Shown here: positions 23,040-35,279 of the stretch, piece after piece
Layout: the number at the start of each line of letters is the position of its first letter
How positions within the stretch are numbered: position 1 is the first letter of the stretch
Assembly (NCBI GenBank): GCA_023375785.1
Contig: SZWC01000562.1
Span: 249,015 to 313,014 of the forward strand
Origin: Penium margaritaceum
Taxonomy: Eukaryota > Streptophyta > Zygnematophyceae > Desmidiales > Peniaceae
Direction: 5' to 3'
Length of the DNA: 64,000 bases
Translations under genes and position numbers: made by a program
Notes under the pieces: generated by a model
What the model saw: only the letters and a program-made list of their open reading frames with translations
What the model was told of the DNA's origin: nothing
Databases searched by the model: none

Positions 23040-24145
23040 CAAGGATCCAAGCAATCCTTGAGCCACTATATCCACCGGCGTGGATTTTCCTCTTTCTGGC
23101 GGCTCGTCTGCGCCTCAGGGTGCCGCACTTGGGCATGTGGAGGGGCAACTTAGCAATAGTGTGGAGGCTAGCAGCTTTGCAAGATTCTCCTCCAGGGTCT
23201 CAATGTCAATATTCAGGTGGACATGGATCATTCCACGCCCACGGTCTCAGGAAATCTCTATGCCCAGAAAAACCTCAACTTCACTAAGGTCTTCTGTCTT
23301 GTACGTGGTCTCTAGAAAATTCTTTACTTTCTGTACAGCCGCCATGGTGATACAACCAGTAGGTCATCAATGCATACAATAATGGCCAAAAAATTAGTAC
23401 ATGCTTCACTCACAAAGAGCAAGGGATCTGCATCAATCCTCCTGTAACCCCCACGCTCCAGGGTCGAGTGAGTCTCACTGTTCTAGCATCTGGGAGATTG
23501 TTCCAATCCGCATAGAGCCTTTTTAAGAGGCCACACACGATGTGTGCCGTCATCAAACCCGGGTGGCTGGACCATGTACATCTCCTCATCCAGCCGCCCA
23601 TGTAGAAAAGAATACTTTACATACATTTGATGAATCTCCACGTGAGGCTGAGCAACTTGTCCAAGCACGATTCGTGCCATGTTGATCCTACCGGCAGGGT
23701 CAAATGTGGCATCGAAGTCGATACCCTGGACTTGAGAATAACCCTTTGCCACCAGTCGGGCGTTTTAGCTGTCAGTTGAGCCATCAAGCTTCTTCTTCAT
23801 GCAGTAGACCCATCCGGCTTTGAAATCCTTTTGCCCAGTAGTAATTCAACCACTTCAAGCACTCTATGTTCCTTCAGGGCATCCATGTCCTCTTTCATAG
23901 CCATCTCCCACTGTTCCGAATCAGGCCTTGAGCGGGCCTGATTCAGAGAGACGGGGTCTAGAAAACTTTTCTCAGCCAGATATAGAGTGCAGAGTTGGGC
24001 ATCCGACGACATCTGACATACTGCCCACAGGTTGCTGCGTTGTGAGCATACAAGTGCTTCTGAGAAAGTGCCCCTGCTATGGATGCTGTTTGCCGTTTTC
24101 CTGGTTACACCACTGAAGAGTGGTTGGATGTCTGATCTAATCACA
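23040..24145 (-). pseudogene. copia RT fragment (third family)
   Basis: On the minus strand, EQWEMAMKEDMDAL (about 23910) is the RT N-terminal region. It is followed by MAKGYSQVQGIDFDATF (23752 on), EIHQMYVKYSFLHGRLDEEMYMVQPPGF, and a decayed CIDDLLVV active site near 23360. Then FLGIEI-like residues trail off to about 23040. Several stops and shifts are present. Integrase, gag and LTRs are not seen. QMYVKYSF replaces the usual QMDVKTAF, so a conserved Asp is lost. Confidence 0.75.
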
Positions 24146-24639
24146 GATCTAGACTCCTTGGATTTTTCTGTGCGGTTTGGAGCTTTCAGTTGCTCTATTT
24201 GGTGGAGAGTTCAGAAAGTTAGCCCCATCCGAAGTTCGGGTTGTAGGTGGGTGGAATCTGGGTTCTGTAATTGGTGACGGGATTATTCCACCACCAGTGG
24301 TCCAAGTTCGACTTCAATGAGCTCCAGAGGCATGTGGGACATAAAAGAAGGGACGTTGGAGGTCTCTTGGACCAGGGTCAGGAATGGCGCTTCGACAGGC
24401 CATCGTCGAAGCGCCTCCCGTCACTCCCGTTCTTGGGCATGGTGGGCGGCTCCACCATGGGTTACTCCAATGACCGTAGCAAGAGCTTTACTGCTCCGTT
24501 TTGGGTATGCGTGGATGCGTTGGAAAGCTCAGATCACAGGCTATAAGAATCTGAGATAATCTCACTGAAATAATTTACCATTAATGGTCTTCAGCCCTTC
24601 TCAGTTTCCGCAACCTGCATTCTACCAGAATTATGCTTC
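24146..24639. other. no recognisable gene
   Basis: Between two copia fragments. No domain, RNA or repeat recognised. Confidence 0.4.
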
Positions 24640-24890
24640 CTTTGTATTGTGGCAACCCAAAGCACACACCTCCCTTGAAAGTGTCTTTGCACTAAGCAGC
24701 CGTGGATGCTTAGGTGGATCAGAGTACGCGAGGATAAATTTCTGACAAAGGGCTATGGCCCAGCCTGATTTTCCTACCAAGAAGTTCACTGCTTCTGCAA
24801 CGCACATGAGTGTCGCTCCGGGCGACGTCGCCGCCACACTTTGAGACTGGCCATCGCAGAATTTCAACATGGTGCATAAGCCGGAGAGTA
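24640..24890 (-). pseudogene. possible copia RNase H fragment
   Basis: The minus-strand frame CDGQSQSVAATSPGATLM...AEAV resembles the RNase H stretch K/R-Q-x-x-V-A-x-S-S-x-E-A-E-Y. The key Glu/Tyr residues are missing, so the call is weak. It ends where the plus-strand gag of element D begins. Confidence 0.3.
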
Positions 24891-24891
24891 C

Positions 24892-26452
24892 ATGGGCGGT
24901 CCTGGATCTGGTCTGTGGCAGTGGCATTTTGAGATCCACCTCACGCACAAGGGATTGCTGGAGCTCATGAAGGGCACGGATGTTCAAGGTGCGAGCGCAA
25001 CGGATGAGGAGAAGATGGCCTTCGCTAAGAAGAACACGGAGGCGCTGATGCTCCTACTGTTGACGCTGCACAAATCTCAATGGGGCTATATCCCTGGCTG
25101 TGCTTTGGTGGAAGATACATGAAAAGCAGCTCTGCTCCATCCACCAATCAACATCCCTAGCTATCAAGATCTTTGCAATGAATTGAATCTTGACGGTGAG
25201 GATCAAGGAGGGTGAGGACGTCATTTCCTCCATGCAATAGATCGAGTATCTTACCCCACAATGCAACAATGTGGGGTGGAAGATTGACATGAAGATGTGG
25301 GTGATGGCCCTCCTCATGGCTCTACCCGACAGGTGGAGCCCTCTCATCACCGTGCTGGGAGGTTGGGAGGAGGATAAACTCACCTACGGCATAGTCGCCA
25401 AGTACATCCGCAACGAGGTGCACCGTCGCAGCGGTGGCAAGACCCCGTCATCCTCAAGAGCCCTGGTCACCAAAACGTAGGATGGCAGCAGCAGCGGCAA
25501 GCAAGGCGGCGGAAAGGGTGGCGGCAAGAAGGGCGCCAAGAGAGGTACGTGCCATAATTGTGGCAAGGAGGGCCATTGGGCCAAGGAGTGTCCGAAGGAG
25601 GCACAGACCGGCGGCAAAGGTGCCAAACGCAAGAAGGCGCTGCTCAACAGATGGAAGAACCACGATCTGAAGGGTGCCATCCGGCGGTGCCTTGAATTAG
25701 GTGCGGTGGATCATACCCAAGTTGAGATTGTTGGGTTCATCAACTGCACCATGTTTGATAATTCCATGGTGGTCGCCAACGACAAGGTCAAACCTGCGGC
25801 CGGCCAAGGTGACGTGGACGTGGAGGTGGTGGTTGGTGGTAAAAAGGTGTAGCATGTTCTCCAAAACGTGCAACATGTCCCCAGCCTGGATGACATTTTG
25901 AGTGTGAGCCACTTGACAGACAAGGGGTATAAAGTACTCTTCCGCAAGAAAGATGCAGTCGTGCGGATGAAAGGCGGCGGCAAGGTTGTGCTCGAAGCAA
26001 AGCACGAGGGAGACCTCTACATTGTTGAGACAAAGGTCATCCCCTCAGCAACAAAAGTAGCAGACCCGCCAGCACGCATTGTCAACCTCGCAAAAGGCGA
26101 GGGAGCAGACCTGCAGCTGTGGCATCGGCGGCTGGGGCACTCGCTGCCCGTAGTCGTGCAAGAAATGGCAAAGCGCGACATGGTTCGCGGCCTCAACATC
26201 ACCAGTGCAGCAGACGTAGAAGCGGATTCCGCAGAGCACAAGTGCAAGCCTTGCATCGTGGGCAAGGCAAAGTGCAAGCCGTTTGAAGACAGACATCGGC
26301 AGGCCAAGAACCTGCTCGAGGTCGTGCACAGTGATGCGTGTGGGCTGATCAAGATGCCGTCCACTGGTGGTGCGTGGTACTTTGTCACCTTCATTGACGA
26401 TCGTAGCAGAAAAATCTACGTCTACTTCATGAAGCGGAAGAGCGATGTGCTG
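24892..26452 (+). pseudogene. copia element D gag-protease-integrase fragment
   Basis: Same family as element C, on the opposite strand. Gag has GSGLWQWHFEIHLTHKGLLE from 24895 and MALLMALPDRWSPLITVLGG at about 25310. The zinc knuckle is intact: CHNCGKEGHWAKEC (about 25553-25595). The protease region (25650-25900) has LELGAVDHTQ in place of LDSGA, so its catalytic Asp-Ser-Gly is lost. Pre-integrase (LQLWHRRLGHS) and integrase (CKPCIVGKAKCKPF, VHSDACG, FIDDRSRKIYVYF) follow. The sequence breaks off at about 26450, where a minus-strand gypsy element starts. Stops lie near 25120, 25478 and 25850. The 5' LTR is not seen. Confidence 0.8.
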
Positions 26453-29400
26453 AGTTGTGGGCTGCGTCATAGCCCCTCCAGTTGACGAGGTACTCCCATC
26501 CACGGCCACGATGACGGTGGTCAAGGATGGTTTCCACCTCAAACTCTTGCTCGCCCTTGATGACCACCGGAGGGGCAGGCTCCAAACTGCGGCCAAGAAA
26601 ATGCTCGGCCGGATCATGGTAGAGCTTGAGCTTGGAGATGTGGAACACGTCGTGGACTGGCATGGAAGGTGGAAGAGCCAACCGTGCCACCACGGGTGTC
26701 CGCATTTCGTGCACCTCGAACGGACCAAGCCACTGGGATTTCAACTTGTCCGAACGGACCCCGCGAAGCTTGATATGCGCGCTGTTGAGAAGCATGCGAT
26801 CATTGACCGTAAGAGTTACGTCTACGCGTCGGCGGTCCGCTTGTGCTTTCTGATGCTGTTGCGCCTTCTTCAATGCATGCCGCATTGCCGTCCAAATCTG
26901 CTTGAAGTCGCGTGCAGTAGACTCCACCGCGGGCAGGTTGCTTGCAACGTGCAAACTGAGGGGCGTGGCGGGCACTGTCCCGTTCACCACCTCAAATGGC
27001 GCTTTGCCGGTGGAGGCGGACGTGGCAGAGTTGTACGCCAGTTCAGCGACCGGCAACCGCTGGTCCCACACCGTCTCGTCCGGATCACCCACTGTATGGA
27101 GGAGCTGCTCCAACGTCTGGTTTGTCCACTCCGTTTGCCCGTCAGTTTGGGGGTGAAAGCTGGTTGACAGCTGCACCTTGCTGCCATACCATTCCAAGAG
27201 TTCTCGCCAGAACTTGCTCGTAAAACGCGGGTCACGGTCGCTCACAATGGACCGCGGCATGCCATGGAGATGCACCACGTGCTCGAGGAACAGCCGAGCC
27301 GTGCCTTTCGCGCTCACCGTATCACACGTCGCAATGAAGTGCGACATCTTGCTGAATCGATCCACCACCACCAACACCACATTGTGGCCTGCCGCTATCG
27401 TGGGCAAACCAGTGATGAAATCCATGGAGATGTCCTGCCACGGCTGCTCGGGGATGGGCAAGGGTTGGAGGAGACCCGGGGTCTTCGTCCTCCGCGCCTT
27501 GTGGCGTTGGCACACGTCACAACTCCGGCAGAATTCAGCCACCTCCGATGACATGGTGGGCCACCAAAAGAAGCGAGCCACCATCTTCAATGTCTTGTCG
27601 GCGGAGAAGTGGCCACTCGGGCCACTGTTATGGCACTCCTCCAAAATCAGCTGCCAAATCGCCGGCACCGCAGGAACCACCACCTGCTGCGTGCCATGCC
27701 GTCGCCAATACGGTGCCTCGAAGAAAAATCTCCAAGCGTCGTACTCCCCATGCGCCTCATATCCCTCCGTGAAGAGCTTCACAAGGAAAGCATCCTCGTG
27801 GATGGTGAGAGACGCGACCCACATCATCAGGTCCGGTCGCCGTGAGAGTGCGTCGGCTAGGTTGATGCGACCCGGCCGGTACACGATCTCGTAGTTGAAG
27901 TACGATTCGAGGTACTCCACCCAACGCGCTTGCCGCCGGCTCAGGTTCGGCTGCGTCTTGAAGTACTTCAATGCGTGGTGGTCCGTGTAGACCGTGCATT
28001 TCCGCACCTCGAGGTAGCACTGCCAGTTCTTGAAGGCTGCGACCGCGGCGAGCATCTCCTTGTCATGGGTGGCGTAGTTCAGCTCCGCCCTGCGCAACTT
28101 GCGCGAGTAGTAGGCGACCGGCTGCGACCCGTTGCCAAAGTCCTGCAAAAGGATCCCACCAATGGCCAGGTCCGATGCATCCATCGCCATTTCAAACTCA
28201 CGGTCACTGTCGGCCAAGTGCAAGGTCAACGCGGAGGTCAAAGCCCTTTTGAGGTTCTCAAAGGCTTCTTGTTTGCTAACCATTCAACTCCACTCGCGAT
28301 CCTTGCGAGTGACATTGGAGAGTGGCACTGACACTCCCGCGTAGCCAAGGATGAACCTGCGGAAGTAGTTGCAAAGACCAAGGAACACTTGCACATCATG
28401 CACATTACGTAACTTTGGCCACTCTTGCACGGCCGACAATTTTCGCGGGTCCATGGCAATCTTTCCATTGCCAATTATGTGTCCAAGGAATCCAACTTTA
28501 CCCACCGCGAACTCACACTTAGAGATTTTTGCAAAAAAACTTCTCCTTCCTCAAAATCTCGAGGACCTTCTTCACATGCTCCTCATGCTCCTTTGCCGTC
28601 CTGCTATACACCAAGATTTCGTCAAGGTAAACCACCACGAAGTCATCCAAGTACGGCCTGAAGATGTTGTTCATCGTTGCCATGAAGGTGGCCGGCGCAT
28701 TGGTCAACCCAAAAGGCATCACGAGGAACTCATAGTGACCATAGCGGGTACGGAAGGCCGTCTTTTCCACATCATCTGCTGCGATGCGGATCTGGTGGTA
28801 GCCGGAATGGAGGTCGATCTTTGTGAAGAAGCGAGCCACACGGAGCTGATCAAAGAGCTTCTCGGCTCGTGGAATCGGGTACCGGTTCTTGATGGTCAAT
28901 TCATTCAACGCCCGGTATTCCACGCACATGCGCATCTCCCCCGTATTCTCCTATACAAACAGGACAGGTGCAGCGTAAGGAGAAGAGGATGGGCGGATGA
29001 AACCCTGCTCCGTCAGCTCAGTCAGCTGCTTCTTGAGCTCTTACAGCTGTGCGTTGCTCATGCGGTACGTTGCACGAACAGGCAGGCGCGCTCCAGGTTT
29101 GAGGTCGATGCGATGGTCCACGTCCCGCTTTGGTGGCGGACCCGCCGGGAGGGTGTCAGGGAACATGTCCTTGAACTCCGTACACACCTTCTGAAGCCCC
29201 TCGGGTAATGCGGCAAACTTGCCTTGGGCTCCCAGCTGCTCACGAGTCACCCCATGCGCCACGTCCTCCACGTTTTGCACGAAAAGCCAAAAAAATCTGC
29301 TCCTTTTTTCGAATCTCGCGCTTGAGCTACACCAAGTTCAGCATCATAGGCGCCGACTACTGCGGCGCTTCCTCCCCACAAGTCTCCTCCTCCACGGCCT

Positions 29401-30240
29401 CTTCCTCGGACCACGTAGGCAGGGGATACTCCTTGTCTCCGAGCTTGACTGAGACGGTGCGCGCCTCCCAATTGACGACGGGGTTGTACTTGTGGAGGAA
29501 GTCACGACCGAGGATCACATCGTAATCCTTCATCGGGCACACCCAGTATACGGTCGTTATGCGAAGCTTCCCCACGCAAATGGAGAGGGTACGGGCCAGG
29601 TACCCCACTTCAATCATGCCGTCCACTTGGTTAGTGGTCCGCTTCTTGCTCGTGAGCGCAAGGCCCCACTTCCGAGCACATTCCATGCTCACAAAACTGT
29701 GGCTTGCGCCAAAATCCAGCAGACTCCCCACCTTCCCCTTGACGCCTTTCACTCGTGCCTCCAAGAGAAGTGTGGGCTGCTCTACCTCATACCCCGCGCC
29801 CCATGCCTTGACCTCAGAAACCCCCTTATTTGCCGCAAGGCGTTCGGGTGGGCGGTCAACTGGCGGTTTGGGTTGAGAGGAGCCAGGAGTAATGCCATCT
29901 ACCCCCGGCTCTCCTCGTTTCCCGACTCCTTTGTTGCTTTCTCTGCTTCCTTCGTGGCTAGCTTCCCCTTCCCTTGCCGCTTACCCTTACCGTCGCCCTT
30001 TTTTGGACTTCTACAGTCGCGCACAATGTGGCCAGGCTTGCCACACTTGTAGCACTTGCGCTGTTGTAACGCCCTAATCTCCATGGGCGTGTTGTCGCTC
30101 TTGGCCCGCTTGCCGTAACCACCACCCTAGAGTTGTGGCTGTTGGTATGAGCCTGCGTTACGCGCGAGTCGTACCGCTCTGCTGCTGCAATCATCCCTGG
30201 CAGGTCGTCGTTGAGGTCGTGCATCACTGTCACAGCTCGG
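26450..30240 (-). mobile_element. Ty3/gypsy chromovirus E (both ends truncated)
   Basis: Order on the minus strand: zinc knuckle, protease, RT, RNase H, integrase, chromodomain. No LTR is found at either end. The low-coordinate end stops inside the chromodomain, against element D. The high-coordinate end stops inside gag at an inverted repeat (30199-30261). Confidence 0.85.
26450..30240 (-). pseudogene. gypsy E gag(partial)-pol with chromodomain
   Basis: The zinc knuckle CYKCGKPGHIVRDC lies near 30055-30010. Protease LLDFGASHSF is near 29710 (Ser of DSG replaced by Phe). RT spans about 29150-28310, with [23 protein letters not shown] and [12 protein letters not shown]. The active site is YLDE (28618-28629), not YLDD. 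A 1-nt shift at an A7 run near 28535 and stops at 29041, about 28948 and 28284 break it. From 28283 a 618-codon open frame carries RNase H (MAMDASDLAIGG, TDHHALKYF), the integrase HHCC zinc region (C..C at CRSCDVCQRHK), the core (MDFITGLP, SDRDPRFTS, HPQTDGQTEWTN) and a chromodomain (YLVNWRGYDAAHNS) cut at about 26455. The long integrase frame suggests a fairly recent copy, although RT appears dead. Confidence 0.88.
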
Positions 30241-30261
30241 CTACTGCAACGACGACCTGCC
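30199..30261. other. perfect 14-bp inverted repeat at the gypsy E border
   Basis: GGCAGGTCGTCGTT (30199-30212) and AACGACGACCTGCC (30248-30261). The left arm is part of the element's gag frame (NDDLPGM). The right arm lies at the point where similarity stops, which suggests a fold-back rearrangement. Confidence 0.6.
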
Positions 30262-30719
30262 AGTCCAAAGCGCCCTTAGTAAACCACGGCAATCTGCCGC
30301 TGGCAGCACCACTAGCGGCGGTGACGGCCGCCCGAAGCGCCCTTTCTGGTAATAACACACCGGGGCGCCATTCCAAAGCGCCCTTGGCCCTCAATGATCC
30401 TTTACTCATTGACTATCCGGGCCCCAAGGTGCGCTTCGGCCTTGTTGGGTCTTCCAAGGGTCAAGCCTTGGTCTTTGGGGACGATTTCCCGTCACCTTTT
30501 TCCCCACTGCCGGTCCAACCTTTGGCCGGGCGTATCTTCCTGAATTCTTGATGGATCGACCCCGTTCTTGGGTCGATCTCGCACGTTTTTTCCTGTAGAT
30601 TCAAAATACACAGTCATCTTGTACATTCAAGGAAGCCACACACCGTAATCAGTGCCTTAGGCACTGTCCAGCTTAAAGTAACGGTCTACAGGTCATTTCC
30701 AATGAGTGATCAGAAAATC
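30262..30719. other. GC-rich non-coding spacer with short repeats and hairpin
   Basis: The motif C[C/A][A/G]AAGCGCCCTT occurs near 30264, 30331 and 30372. GATCGACCC (30554-30562) and GGGTCGATC (30570-30578) form a 9-bp hairpin, followed by a T6 run near 30585. No coding content is recognised. Confidence 0.45.
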
Positions 30720-30779
30720 ATTCTCATACGTGTTTTCTTGTACTAGCACAATCTGCAGATTGATTGGAATAGTGGTGAC

Positions 30780-33700
30780 ATCTACGTGGAATTCAATGAA
30801 GCCAAGCGGCAAATTCCACGCCTATTGGCGGAAGACGACAGCGGAAGCAATAGAGGTGGAAGCAGTAGAGGAAGCCGCATTGACCAAGAAGCGGCAACTA
30901 ATGTAGTCATTACTGCTCAATGTGGCCAAGTACTGTATTCAACGTTGGGCTCATGCATGGCTCTCATGTTTGGAGCCAATGGAAGAAGCGGAAGTGGTAG
31001 CAGCTGACTTACCGGCCTCAACAGCCTCATCAGCCTCATCGGGCTCACCGGCATCAACAAAGTTTGCTGACGTCTTCCCCAACGATCTCCCAAAAACCCT
31101 ACCACCGCAACGCGACATCGGTCATCGCATCAAATTAAATCCGGACAGCTGACCCACAGTTTGATCATTCCATCAAATGAGTGACCGTGAGCTGACTGAG
31201 CTGAAAAAGCAACTCGACCAGATGCTTGATCAAGGATTCATTTGCCCATCCACTTCACCTTATGCCGCACTAGTGTTGTTCATGAAAAAGAAAACCGGCA
31301 AGATGCAGATGTGCATGGACTACCGGATGTTGAACGTCTCTACCATCAAGAACCGCTACCCTCTTCCCTATGTAGAAGAACTTTTTGTCTAACTCCGAGG
31401 AGCTCAAAATTTCACAAGAATTGACCTACGCAGCGGTTATCACCAGATCCCCGTGGCAGACCCCAACATCAAGAAGACAGTGTTCCGAACATGCTACGGG
31501 AATTTTGAGTTCACGGTCATGCCATTTGGATTCACGATTTCCCCGGCAATGTTCATGGCGGCAATGAATTTTTTTTTTTGCCTATACCTCAACAAATTTG
31601 TCATGGTTTACCTCGGCAATGTTCATGGCGGAAATGTACAACCGCATCCCAAAGGAGCATGATAGACATCTCCAAAAAGTTCTCAAAGTTTTGCAAAGAG
31701 AGAATTTCTCGGAAAACTCTCAAAGTGCGAGGTCGGTCGCCGTTTGATCGAGGTTTTGGGCTATGTCATACACGACGGATGGATCACCATGGATCCGAAG
31801 AAAGTGGCAGCAGTTGCTGATTGGCCGACACCGACCAAAGTCCGAGACGTTCAGTTTTTCTCGGCTTCTGCAATTACTACCAGCATTTTGTACAGGATTT
31901 CGCTAGATTGTTAGCGCACCTATCTAATCTCACTCAAAAATAAAATGAGTGGCAATGTGGGAACAAGGAGCAAGAAGTGTTCACTGCTTTGCGGAATACT
32001 CTGACCTTGTCACCAACCCTACATTCAGCCAATCCAATGATCGACTACGTCATAGCTATAGACGCCTCCGATCGAGCCATTGGCACGGTTCTCCTACAAG
32101 ATCGTGGCAACGGAGAGCAACATGTCGTGTATGTTTTACAAAAGTTGTGTGTACCGTAACTCAACTATGCCATACACGAGAAGGAGATGCTGGTGGTCGT
32201 ACACGCATTGAAGACATGGCACTGTTATCTCCAATGCCGCCGATGGGTCGTACTTTCTGACCATCATGCGCTGAAACCTTTGAAGACCCAGCCGAACCTC
32301 AGTCGATGTCAAACCTGATGACCTGAGTTCCGCGAATCTGTGTTCAACTACAATACTGAGTATCGGCCGGGCAAAACCAACCCAGCAAACACACTTAGCC
32401 GCCAACCAGACTTGATAGTTGAGGCAATGAATCTTCAATTGCAACGAGATCTGTATGTCAACCAGTTGTTCACACGTGGCTACGACCATCATGGCGGCAA
32501 AATTCCGGTACAACGCACCCTATTGGCGGAAACTTTTCACTAGCTAGGTGGTCGTTCTCTCGAACAACAAACTCCGCTGCAAGCTGCTGAAGGAGTGCCA
32601 TGACACCGGTCCAGGTGGACATTTTGTAGAAGACAAGACGCTGAAGAAGCTGGTGAAGTACTACTGGTAGGACAAGATGCAAACTGACGTGGCCAACTTT
32701 TACAAACCTTGTGACGCATGTCAGCGACAAAAATCATGTCACATGCGACTGTCTAGAATTTTGCAGGCACTCCCTACTCTGTTGGAACCGTGGACCAAAT
32801 TCTCCATGGACTTTGTCACTGGATAACCGGTCACACCCAAGGGATATGACACAATCCTTGTGGTTGTCGACAGGTTTTCCAAAATGTCTCACTTTACTCC
32901 GACATCAACCACCGTCACTGCCAAAGGAACAGCACGGCTGTTTCTAAACAATAGTGTACGGCTACATGGCATGCTGAGGACTATCACAAGTGACAGAAAC
33001 TGTCTATTCATCAGCTATTCTTGGTGCAAAATGGTGACTCGTTACGACAGTCGGATCCAGCTTTGAACGGCGTTCCACCCTCAAACCAATGGCCAAACCG
33101 AGCGGACCAATTAGGCGCTTGAGCAACTTCTTCAAAAATTATGCAAACCACACTTCACGGATTGGGTAGCAAAACTCCCGATCACCAAAATCACATACAT
33201 CTAGGCAATATCCACCGGAATGGGTAAGTTTCCATTCTAAATGCTGTATGGAAAACTTCCTGCCACACCAGCTGTACTTCAAAACCAGAGCAACATTCTC
33301 GTGTTTGACGTCCAATGCCGCGACTTCTCCACCATCTGGGATGAAACACTGCAGACACTCACGAAGACACAAGCGGTGATGAAGCAAGTGGCTGACCAAC
33401 ATCACAACAACGGTGTGTTCACCAATGGTGACGAGGTTCTCCTCAGTTCGGCAAACATCGAAATCCACGGAGCCGACTATTTAAACATCAAATCCCAATG
33501 GTTGGGACTGTTTCAGATTAAGCGCATGCAAATCCCCGTGGTTGCACAAATGAAACTCCCCGACACTATTGTAAGCTCACCCGGTATTCCATATCAGAAA
33601 ACGTAAGCACTACCGGGAATCCAGAGAGAACTTTCCAGGCAGAGATGTACCTCATCCTCCTCTTGTACAAGTGGACGAGGATACATAGTATGTCATCAAG

Positions 33701-33880
33701 GACATCCTCGGCCATTAACGACGTGGAAAAACAGTAGAATATCTCGTCAAGTGGCACGGCTATGACGCCGCGCATAACAGCTGGGAACCCTTATGACCAC
33801 CTCCGTGATGTCGATCATCTGATTGACGGATACTGCCGCAGTCACCGGGCCACATCTATAGGTGTGACGGGACGTCGCGG
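30780..33880 (+). pseudogene. gypsy F pol (RT to chromodomain), heavily decayed
   Basis: The linker before RT (FPNDLPKTLPPQRDIGHRI) is at about 31070. RT shows [26 protein letters not shown] and [10 protein letters not shown] (31177-31390), and FEFTVMPFGFTISPAMF (about 31505). The active site has become YLGN (about 31610), near a duplicated AATGTTCATGGCGG segment (31550 and 31619). RNase H (AIDASDRAIGTVLLQD) lies at about 32060. The integrase zinc region is at 32590-32730, and its core (VVVDRFSKMSHF, TSDRN, FHPQTNGQTE with a stop) at 32810-33120. The chromodomain (YLVKWHGYDAAHNSW) lies near 33750-33790. Frame changes and stops occur throughout. Confidence 0.8.
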
Positions 33881-33896
33881 CTAAAAGGGGGAAAAG

Positions 33897-34433
33897 TGTT
33901 ACGTACCAGACATAAACAAGTACCTAATGTTTCCATGCGGGCATTTCTTCATTACACAAATAGCCCACCGTGCAGCAAAACCTCAATTTTCACTCTGAAG
34001 GTCGAGGGCAATTTGGCCAAATGCCCTTGTCCCCAGGTGATTCTTTTGGCACATTCTAACAATTTTGACCACTTTCAAGAATTATCGATAGAATTGTCAC
34101 GACCTTTCGTTCGACTTCTCGACACATCAAGAAATATCAAGATTTATAAAGATGCATCTCACATCTTTGCCATCGATCTTGGAAGCTCCTCGATTCCTCA
34201 GCAGAGCTTCTCAATCCAACAACTCACGACGCAACTCCACACACGTCGCTCGACAATCGAATGGACGACCCCAACTGTGTCTCATTTGTGACTCAACACT
34301 TGTATACATGTGTTTGATTATTTCAACAATTGTCATCAAAGTATACTTGCCGCTGAAGTGTCCAACAAACTCAAACCGTGTTCTGCCTTGCAACTTCTAC
34401 CTGTTCACTATCTAAGCTCTGTTCGGCATAACA
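33897..34433 (+). repeat. gypsy F 3' LTR
   Basis: Starts TGTTACGTACC after a purine tract and ends GGCATAACA, matching the TGTTAC...GTAACA ends of the element G LTRs. Its first ~30 bp align with both G LTRs. 34434-34630 after it shows no feature. Confidence 0.7.
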
Positions 34434-34625
34434 AAAACGGTTTACATGTATTAAAATGGATTTTCTTCTCCAAAAACTAACATTCAAAAAGGCATTTTTG
34501 CTCAATCTTGATCGAGCCATTAGCCTTTCTTTTGGAGTCACAAACCTCAATTCGTAGATGTAGGATTTTATGTTTTCTAGGCTCCACATGCACAAACATA
34601 GAAAACCCTCAATCCACGAATGGGT

Positions 34626-34630
34626 GTTTG
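34626..34630. other. target-site duplication GTTTG, left copy of element G
   Basis: GTTTG precedes the 5' LTR, and the same five bases follow the 3' LTR at 40706-40710. Confidence 0.8.
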
Positions 34631-35175
34631 TGTTACATCCCTGACATACACAAGTCCCTAAAACTCATGAGTGGACATTTATTTTTTTGCATTTATGGCC
34701 AACCATGTGGCGACTTCAAGATTTGAATGCCGTTCCGCTGAGGCATTTTAGCCAAATGCCCCGACCTCCGCTGTTCTGTTCCAGAAGTTTCTTTCAACTT
34801 TGACCACTTTTCATAATGGTCGACATAAGTGTCACAAACCAAATTGATGTGTCCATATCGTTTGGTCAACTCCTCAATGACGCTCAACCTTTAGTGTTGC
34901 GATACTCTTGAAGCCCCCCGATTTCTTGGTGGAGCTTCTCCAATCTACCACTCACGCTGCGACCGTGCAGACGTCACTCCTCTCAAACGCCGATGACCCG
35001 ACTTATTCGTCATTCTCATTCTTGGCAAAATACATGTGTACTTGATGTAGTCAAAAAAATTAATTTAAGTAAGGTAACCGCTTAACAAAAGTTATCCAGA
35101 TGTCCCAAACTCCTAGACCATCTTTTTTCCGACACATCATCCTTGTGAACCACCTGTATTCCGCTCGGTGTAACA
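34631..35175 (+). repeat. gypsy G 5' LTR
   Basis: 545 bp, TGTTACATCC...TCGGTGTAACA, with 6-bp terminal inverted repeat TGTTAC/GTAACA. It aligns with 40156-40705 throughout. Confidence 0.9.
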
Positions 35176-35177
35176 CT

Positions 35178-35189
35178 TGGTATCAGAGC
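35178..35189 (+). promoter_or_regulatory. primer-binding site (initiator tRNA-Met)
   Basis: TGGTATCAGAGC two nucleotides after the LTR. Complementary to the 3' end of plant initiator tRNA-Met, the usual primer for minus-strand synthesis in plant LTR elements. Confidence 0.92.
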
Positions 35190-35279
35190 GCAGCGGCGCT
35201 GGAGGGACAATTGACACATTAACTACCTGGCGATATCCACGCACGAGTCCTCAGTACATCTTGACCGTTCAGAGTATTG

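Larger units (their letters stand above)
30720..34433 (+). mobile_element. Ty3/gypsy element F (5' truncated, 3' LTR present)
   Basis: Starts in the protease-RT linker (compare 36990-37030 of element G) and continues through RT, RNase H, integrase and chromodomain to a PPT-like AAAAGGGGGAAAA and a 3' LTR. Same family as element G. No 5' LTR or gag. Confidence 0.8.
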
